Of a stretch of DNA of 10,327 nt, positions 7,183 to 10,327 are shown piece by piece. This stretch comes from Phoronis pallida. Its lineage: Eukaryota > Phoronida > Phoronidae. Within the stretch, counting starts at the first letter, position 1. Every line of letters starts with the position of its first letter. The notes below the pieces were generated by a model. That model had not been told where the DNA came from, ran no database searches, and was given only the letters and a program-made list of their open reading frames with translations. The translations under genes were made by a program, and so were the position numbers. The stretch lies in the NCBI GenBank assembly GCA_028565715.1, contig JAOXYC010243011.1, positions 1 to 10,327 of the forward strand, in the 5' to 3' direction.

Positions 7183-7589
7183 AGACCGCGTTATTTTCGG
7201 CTTCACTATAGTAGCTAACTCGGGTTAATGGCTTAACGATACACGATTTGGATATACCTAATTTTGTTTTCCCTTGTTTTAGGGTATGTCGTAGTATGCA
7301 GTGGAAGAGTTGTGTGGTTATAAGATTTATAAAGTTAAAACCGCAATGTGCGGTAATACATAACTTGTGCCCGGCAAACTACAACTCAATACATTCCCAC
7401 ATCCGTTTTGTGACTTATTGCCAGGAAAATAACATCATGTTACGGGGAGTTCAAAATATTAATAGTTATTGATTTTGGAATCTTCTTAAAAAATGAGGTC
7501 AACCAGATGCGTTCAGTTTTCCATGAACTAAAAAATAGATCAAAGAGGCATTGAGTAAAATTTATGTGTTAATTGAGGATAGCCGTATC
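7183..7589. other. Possible intron and leader, no confident gene
   Basis: Contains the possible splice acceptor at 7282 and the unrecognised 58-codon frame 7296-7472. That frame has no signal peptide, no conserved motif and no clear following donor. Otherwise AT-rich spacer. Confidence 0.35.
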
Positions 7590-7800
7590 ATTGATGTTGT
7601 CGCACGTGCACGCCCCTTGCACATGCCACACCTTACCTTAACCCACCTCGACTTTTACCGACTATTCCCGCGCTTCGCGCGCTCTTGCACACCTCGTCAC
7701 TTTGAGTCACCTCGACTGTTCCAGTGCTTTGCGGAAAGACACACACACACACACACACACACGCAGACAGACGGACAGACATTTTCATACTTATATATTA
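7590..7800. mobile_element. Dispersed-repeat fragment with internal CACCTCG repeats and microsatellite tail
   Basis: This block is GC- and C-rich on the plus strand and differs from its flanks. CACCTCG occurs at 7644-7650, 7690-7696 and 7708-7714, two of them extended to CACCTCGACT. A CGCGC-TTC-GCGCG mini-hairpin lies at about 7669-7681. It ends in (AC)12 plus GAC-type tetranucleotides, then ATTTTCATACTTATATATTAGAT. In many invertebrate genomes repeat-family termini carry this order (AT-rich end, ATTTTC, GACA and CA tracts), read on the minus strand as GAAAATGTCTGTC then GT. The family is not identified, and the boundaries are approximate. Confidence 0.45.
7739..7780 (+). repeat. Compound microsatellite (AC)12 + (AGAC)n
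   Basis: Twelve perfect AC units at 7739-7762 are followed by GC and four tetranucleotides AGAC, AGAC, GGAC, AGAC (7765-7780). The unbroken AC tract is likely to vary in length between individuals. Confidence 0.95.
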
Positions 7801-7937
7801 GATTCTCAAATGTTTTTCTTTTACTCACTGAAAAATGTCCAGTTTACTGGAGTAAGGTTAAAGGCATCAAAAGTTGTCGAATCAACTTTTAAAAACGCAA
7901 AAAATAAAAAAAACAGAATTTATGAGTAGTGATTTTA

Positions 7938-8113
7938 TTAACTTAGCGGGCGCGGGTAGACCATTTGCAGAGAGTCGCTGAAATCCCGTGGCTGAAATGC
8001 ACGGGTAGAATCACGGCCTTGACGCTTTATTCCGCAGCGCGAAGGGTCTGCTCTGCACCCGGCTAACAAATACGACAGTCGAGTGTCAATAACACCCAGA
8101 GTAGTGAACCCGA
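7938..8113 (-). CDS. Candidate 3'-terminal coding exon, unknown protein (partial)
   Basis: On the minus strand a frame is open from 8168 to a double stop TAA TAA (first stop 7938-7940). A possible acceptor (ACACAATTCCAG, the AG being CT at 8114-8115 on plus) would start the exon at 8113, exactly where CpG-rich sequence replaces AT-rich sequence. The exon would encode about 58 residues ending ...SLQMVYPRPLS, with GVIDTRLSYLLAGC near its start, many Arg/Asp/Ser and no domain I recognise. An AATAAA signal (TTTATT at 7934-7939 on plus) overlaps the stop, and a U-rich tract follows about 20-40 nt downstream, as in poly(A) sites. Against this: a plus-strand frame through the block is also open for about 38 codons, the 3' UTR would be nearly absent, and no upstream exon is seen. 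A CpG-rich dispersed repeat is the main alternative. Confidence 0.25.
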
Positions 8114-8177
8114 CTGGAATTGTGTAATCGATTATAAAACGCGGTTCAAAACACCTTGGCCATTTATATTAGCTACC

Positions 8178-8222
8178 GGAATGCTAATAACACATTACCT
8201 TATTAATTCGAATGCCAATAAC
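8178..8222 (+). repeat. Short tandem duplication, 31-bp period
   Basis: GAATGCTAATAAC (8179-8191) recurs as GAATGCCAATAAC (8210-8222), 12 of 13 identical, with weak similarity in the intervening sequence. The second copy creates a CCAAT core. Confidence 0.6.
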
Positions 8223-8638
8223 CTGTGCGATATTTAATTTTGCGAAATGCGTTCAATCCCTGCAGATAGTGCGCCGCGGATTTAATGTCAGGTGTTTGAC
8301 GTCTATCGGTTTATCATGTCCAAATGATTGGCTTAAAACACCTTTTCACCAGTTAAGATAAATAAAATCACAGTCACATAGTTTTCAAATGAGTGATGAT
8401 TCTTACGGGTGTACAAAGCAGTGATGAATCAAAATTGGCGCGCGTTATGTTGTTCTTTTAATCATCCTCAGTCGATAGCTCATTTCATCATAATAAATCA
8501 TCATTTTTTCTAAGACGCCAGTTATTGACTACAAATGAATTTGCGATACATTTCGGTATTTTCTTAAAGTTTGCACTGTTTAAGGGACACAGTCGTCGAC
8601 CCTGGCGCCTGGCACTATTTGAAAAATCAGTTATTACG
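8223..8638. other. Non-coding spacer
   Basis: No gene. It includes GCGCCGCGGA at about 8271-8280 and TTGACGTCTA at about 8307-8316 (a CRE-like half-site), and an A/T-rich ATCAT-repetitive tract at about 8484-8508. CpG content rises after 8590. Confidence 0.45.
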
Positions 8639-8791
8639 ATGTCGATGAACGGCGCCTCGGGGTTATCAGGATTGAAACAACCGTACTATACGGTAAACAG
8701 AAATCGATGTCAACAGACTGCCAATGACGTCATTATGTACGTTCTCAGTTACTCAGCGGCGATAAAAAAAGGCGTTCAGCATTTAATGTGA
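8639..8791 (+). CDS. Weak candidate small exon or short ORF, unknown
   Basis: ATG at 8639, with A at position -3, opens a frame of 50 codons beginning MSMNGASGLSGLKQPYYTV and ending at TGA 8789-8791. The stretch 8590-8760 is CpG-rich compared with its flanks (GGCGCC at 8604 and 8651, several TCGA and CGG). A donor-like GTACGT sits at about 8737-8742 inside the frame, so a first exon ending there is possible. No domain, signal peptide or membrane segment is recognised, and the length is within chance for this window. A full CRE lies inside the frame. Confidence 0.15.
   Translation: MSMNGASGLSGLKQPYYTVNRNRCQQTANDVIMYVLSYSAAIKKGVQHLM
8725..8732. promoter_or_regulatory. CRE/ATF palindrome TGACGTCA
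   Basis: Full consensus, extended to the 12-bp perfect palindrome AATGACGTCATT (8723-8734). Confidence 0.45.
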
Positions 8792-9369
8792 AAATACTGA
8801 AAGTTTGGCCACGGCGAGCAACTCGGCTATTTCGTTGCATTCTTTAAAAATCCGGAACATGTAATCCTGGGATTCGCAAGTTTTCTGGCGTTTTCCGATA
8901 GCAATTGCCTACTCTATGGATATTTTTCAGCCGCTCGCGTGAATGAGAAATCACCCAGTCAGGAAATTCGTTTTTATATATATTTTCATATCTATTATAA
9001 AAAAAGGCCATGTCTGCAAAGTCCAAACATTTTTTACAGATCATTTGATCGATGATGTGAATACAATTAAGGCGGTATATTTGCCGCTCTTAAAATATAA
9101 TTCAGCCTCGATCGCGGTGGGCATTTTTCAAGAGTCTCCAATAATCAGTGACTGTTCGACTGGATTTTAAAGAAGTTATATTCTTTCTTTACGCCGTAAA
9201 TAAAGTATGTTGTGCACTCAAATATGTTAACCAACACTGAATCACCATCGACCAATGTAACCTGGTAACGGCTTTCCAATTTTATACCTGTTCTGCGAAT
9301 GTACTACACTGATAATAGTACAGTTGTGACATCCCACTGCCGGGGTCACCTGTGTGTTATTTTACAACA
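8792..9369. other. Non-coding spacer, antisense frames unsupported
   Basis: A minus-strand frame 9044-8844 (66 codons) and a plus-strand frame 8943-9170 overlap in opposite directions; neither shows a recognisable motif. GGGGTCACCTG at about 9343-9353 is a nuclear-receptor or E-box-like sequence. No confident gene. Confidence 0.45.
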
Positions 9370-9417
9370 AAATACAACACTTAACAACAAGTGTACTTTG
9401 TGTATTCCAAATACAAC
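9370..9417. repeat. Bulged hairpin bracketed by a 9-bp direct repeat
   Basis: AATACAACACTT (9371-9382) pairs with AAGTGT-ACTTTG-TGTATT (9389-9406) when a 6-nt bulge is allowed, around the loop AACAAC. AAATACAAC occurs at 9370-9378 and again at 9409-9417, bracketing the structure at 39-bp spacing. The arrangement parallels the hairpins at 4255-4305 and 10100-10147. Confidence 0.5.
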
Positions 9418-9508
9418 GCCTCCCCAGCCCAGACAAGTTTCCATTTAAATTCATCGCACAACAAAGGACAGGTATCATTGAGGTATGTCGTAAATAAATA
9501 TTTTCGCC
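9418..9508. other. Short spacer
   Basis: C-rich then AT-rich sequence (CCTCCCCAGCCCAG at about 9420-9433). No gene. Confidence 0.4.
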
Positions 9509-9572
9509 CGTTGCTAAGGTGGAGTTTCCCGGGCTAGGTCATGGCCTCGGCGTTGCTAGGAAGGGTATTTAA
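9509..9572 (+). promoter_or_regulatory. Promoter-like: two RFX half-site motifs and a TATA-like box
   Basis: CGTTGCTAAGG (9509-9519) and CGTTGCTAGGA (9551-9561) share CGTTGCTA-RG at 42-bp spacing and resemble X-box halves of the GTTGCTAGGCAAC type. A TATA-like TATTTAA follows at 9566-9572. A start site about 25-30 bp downstream would fall near ACGTCATCGATG (9589-9600). The ATG at 9598 opens only six codons. Motifs are seen; promoter function is inference, and no downstream exon is recognised. Confidence 0.3.
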
Positions 9573-10099
9573 CGGTAGCCGTTTATCAACGTCATCGATG
9601 AAATCACCCGTGATGTAGCCTGATTACTAATAAAAAGAGAGCAGGGCAGTACAATTATATTTCAACATCGAGATTACACTAGAAATGATGATGATGCCAT
9701 GCTTTCACAACCAACTTGTTCATCGGTGATATTTTTAAATATTCCATTGATAAATTGAAATGACAAACATTTGATGATCTGTTTTGAAAGGAGCAATGAT
9801 TGGCAGTTCATTTCTCGCTATGCGTCCACAACTAACATCAAAATCGTACCAAAAAATCACGGTTCATCGCGCAATATCTTTTTTGATAATAGATATCCCC
9901 GCAGTGTACAACAGGGATATAAATCGCTAAAGTCATCAACAAGACAAGCATAGTTCAGTGATCAATCAATAAGCCTATAATTTCACCCAAACTTGTATAT
10001 GAAGGTCATATTTCTCAGAAGGAAACAATTGAGTCAAGTCGTTAATTTGATAAATCACCAGTTGTGTTTCTTGTTAAGCCCGATCATTCTTTTTGTTAA
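9573..10099. other. Non-coding spacer
   Basis: Contains a near-palindrome ATCAC-CC-GTGAT at about 9603-9614 and ATGATGATGATG-like repetition at about 9685-9696. The plus-strand frame 9771-9953 has no recognisable motif. No gene. Confidence 0.45.
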
Positions 10100-10147
10100 G
10101 TTTGTGCAATGAGCTTGATAATAGACAAGCTCATTGGTTTGTGGAAT
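10100..10147. repeat. Perfect 11-bp hairpin bracketed by a direct repeat
   Basis: CAATGAGCTTG (10107-10117) and CAAGCTCATTG (10126-10136) form a perfect 11-bp stem around an 8-nt loop (ATAATAGA). GTTTGTG stands immediately on both sides, at 10100-10106 and 10137-10143. The repeat extends to GTTTGTGCAAT against GTTTGTGGAAT, 10 of 11 identical, at 37-bp spacing. It looks like a very short inverted-repeat insertion with a target duplication, or the remnant of an internally deleted element. Confidence 0.7.
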
Positions 10148-10327
10148 ATATTTGCCTGGGGAACGAGCCGCACATTTCAAAATTTGACACATTTTTATTG
10201 ACCCAGAAGTATCCGGGTGTCCTTTAAGTTCACTTATTCAAGGAAACTCCTATCTTATCACGATGATGAAATTTTATTTCGTTAATTTTAGGTCAGGACT
10301 AAATTTATCTGATAAATGAAGTAATCG
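10148..10327. other. Non-coding spacer to window end
   Basis: AT-rich, no open frame and no recognisable motif. Confidence 0.45.

Noticed and set aside
7551-7929. Overlapping plus-strand frames with His-Thr repeats
   Set aside because: The His-Thr and Thr-His runs are translations of the AC microsatellite; two frames are open because the tract lacks stops.
7977-8004. 14-bp tandem duplication (GCTGAAAT twice) and CCCGTG/CACGGG hairpin as an independent element
   Set aside because: The similarity is only 8 exact bases and lies within the candidate exon; not enough to call separately.
8844-9170. Opposed overlapping frames on both strands
   Set aside because: Neither has a recognisable motif; mutual overlap in AT-rich sequence suggests chance.
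1-10327. CRISPR array, integrase-type attachment site, rRNA or viral genes
   Set aside because: No regularly spaced repeats, no conserved RNA gene segment and no long frames are present on either strand.

Overview
The window reads as AT-rich, non-coding-dominated nuclear DNA of an animal, most likely an invertebrate. No reading frame of useful length exists on either strand. Stops are dense everywhere, homopolymer A/T runs are common, there is a (CA)n microsatellite with a GACA-type tail, and there are many degenerate inverted repeats plus metazoan-type transcription-factor motifs. There is no operon structure, ribosome-binding site or bacterial gene. A tunicate such as Ciona is one compatible guess (AT-rich, compact, many TGACGTCA sites), but nothing in the sequence proves the taxon.

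Layout. 1-1250: AT-rich spacer with two imperfect palindromes (about 71-170 and 1179-1252). 1250-2940: spacer with a near-perfect RFX X-box (1506-1519) and a small tandem repeat containing a DR4 nuclear-receptor-type element (2245-2288). 2940-3090: cluster of short perfect palindromes. 3230-3625: several CRE/ATF sites. 4119-4453: the clearest mobile-element-like structure, a diverged inverted repeat with arms of about 45 bp, whose centre holds a 12-bp hairpin and three forkhead-type sites. 5503-5576: G-rich minisatellite with quadruplex potential. 5715-5782 and 6530-6615: further inverted repeats. 7091-7182: promoter-like NRF1 + CRE + MEF2 cluster ending near a GTAAGT donor. 7590-7800: dispersed-repeat fragment ending in the microsatellite. 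7938-8113 (minus): a CpG-rich block that could be a 3'-terminal coding exon with stop codon and AATAAA. 8639-8791 (plus): a weak candidate small exon. 9509-9572: promoter-like RFX-half-site pair with a TATA-like box. 9370-9417 and 10100-10147: hairpins bracketed by direct repeats.

No gene is identified with confidence, so no pathway can be described. The two observations most worth pursuing are (1) three small hairpins (4255-4305, 9370-9417, 10100-10147), each bracketed by a 9-11 bp direct repeat at 37-41 bp spacing, which may mark a class of tiny insertions; and (2) six full TGACGTCA palindromes in about 10 kb, where composition predicts well under one.
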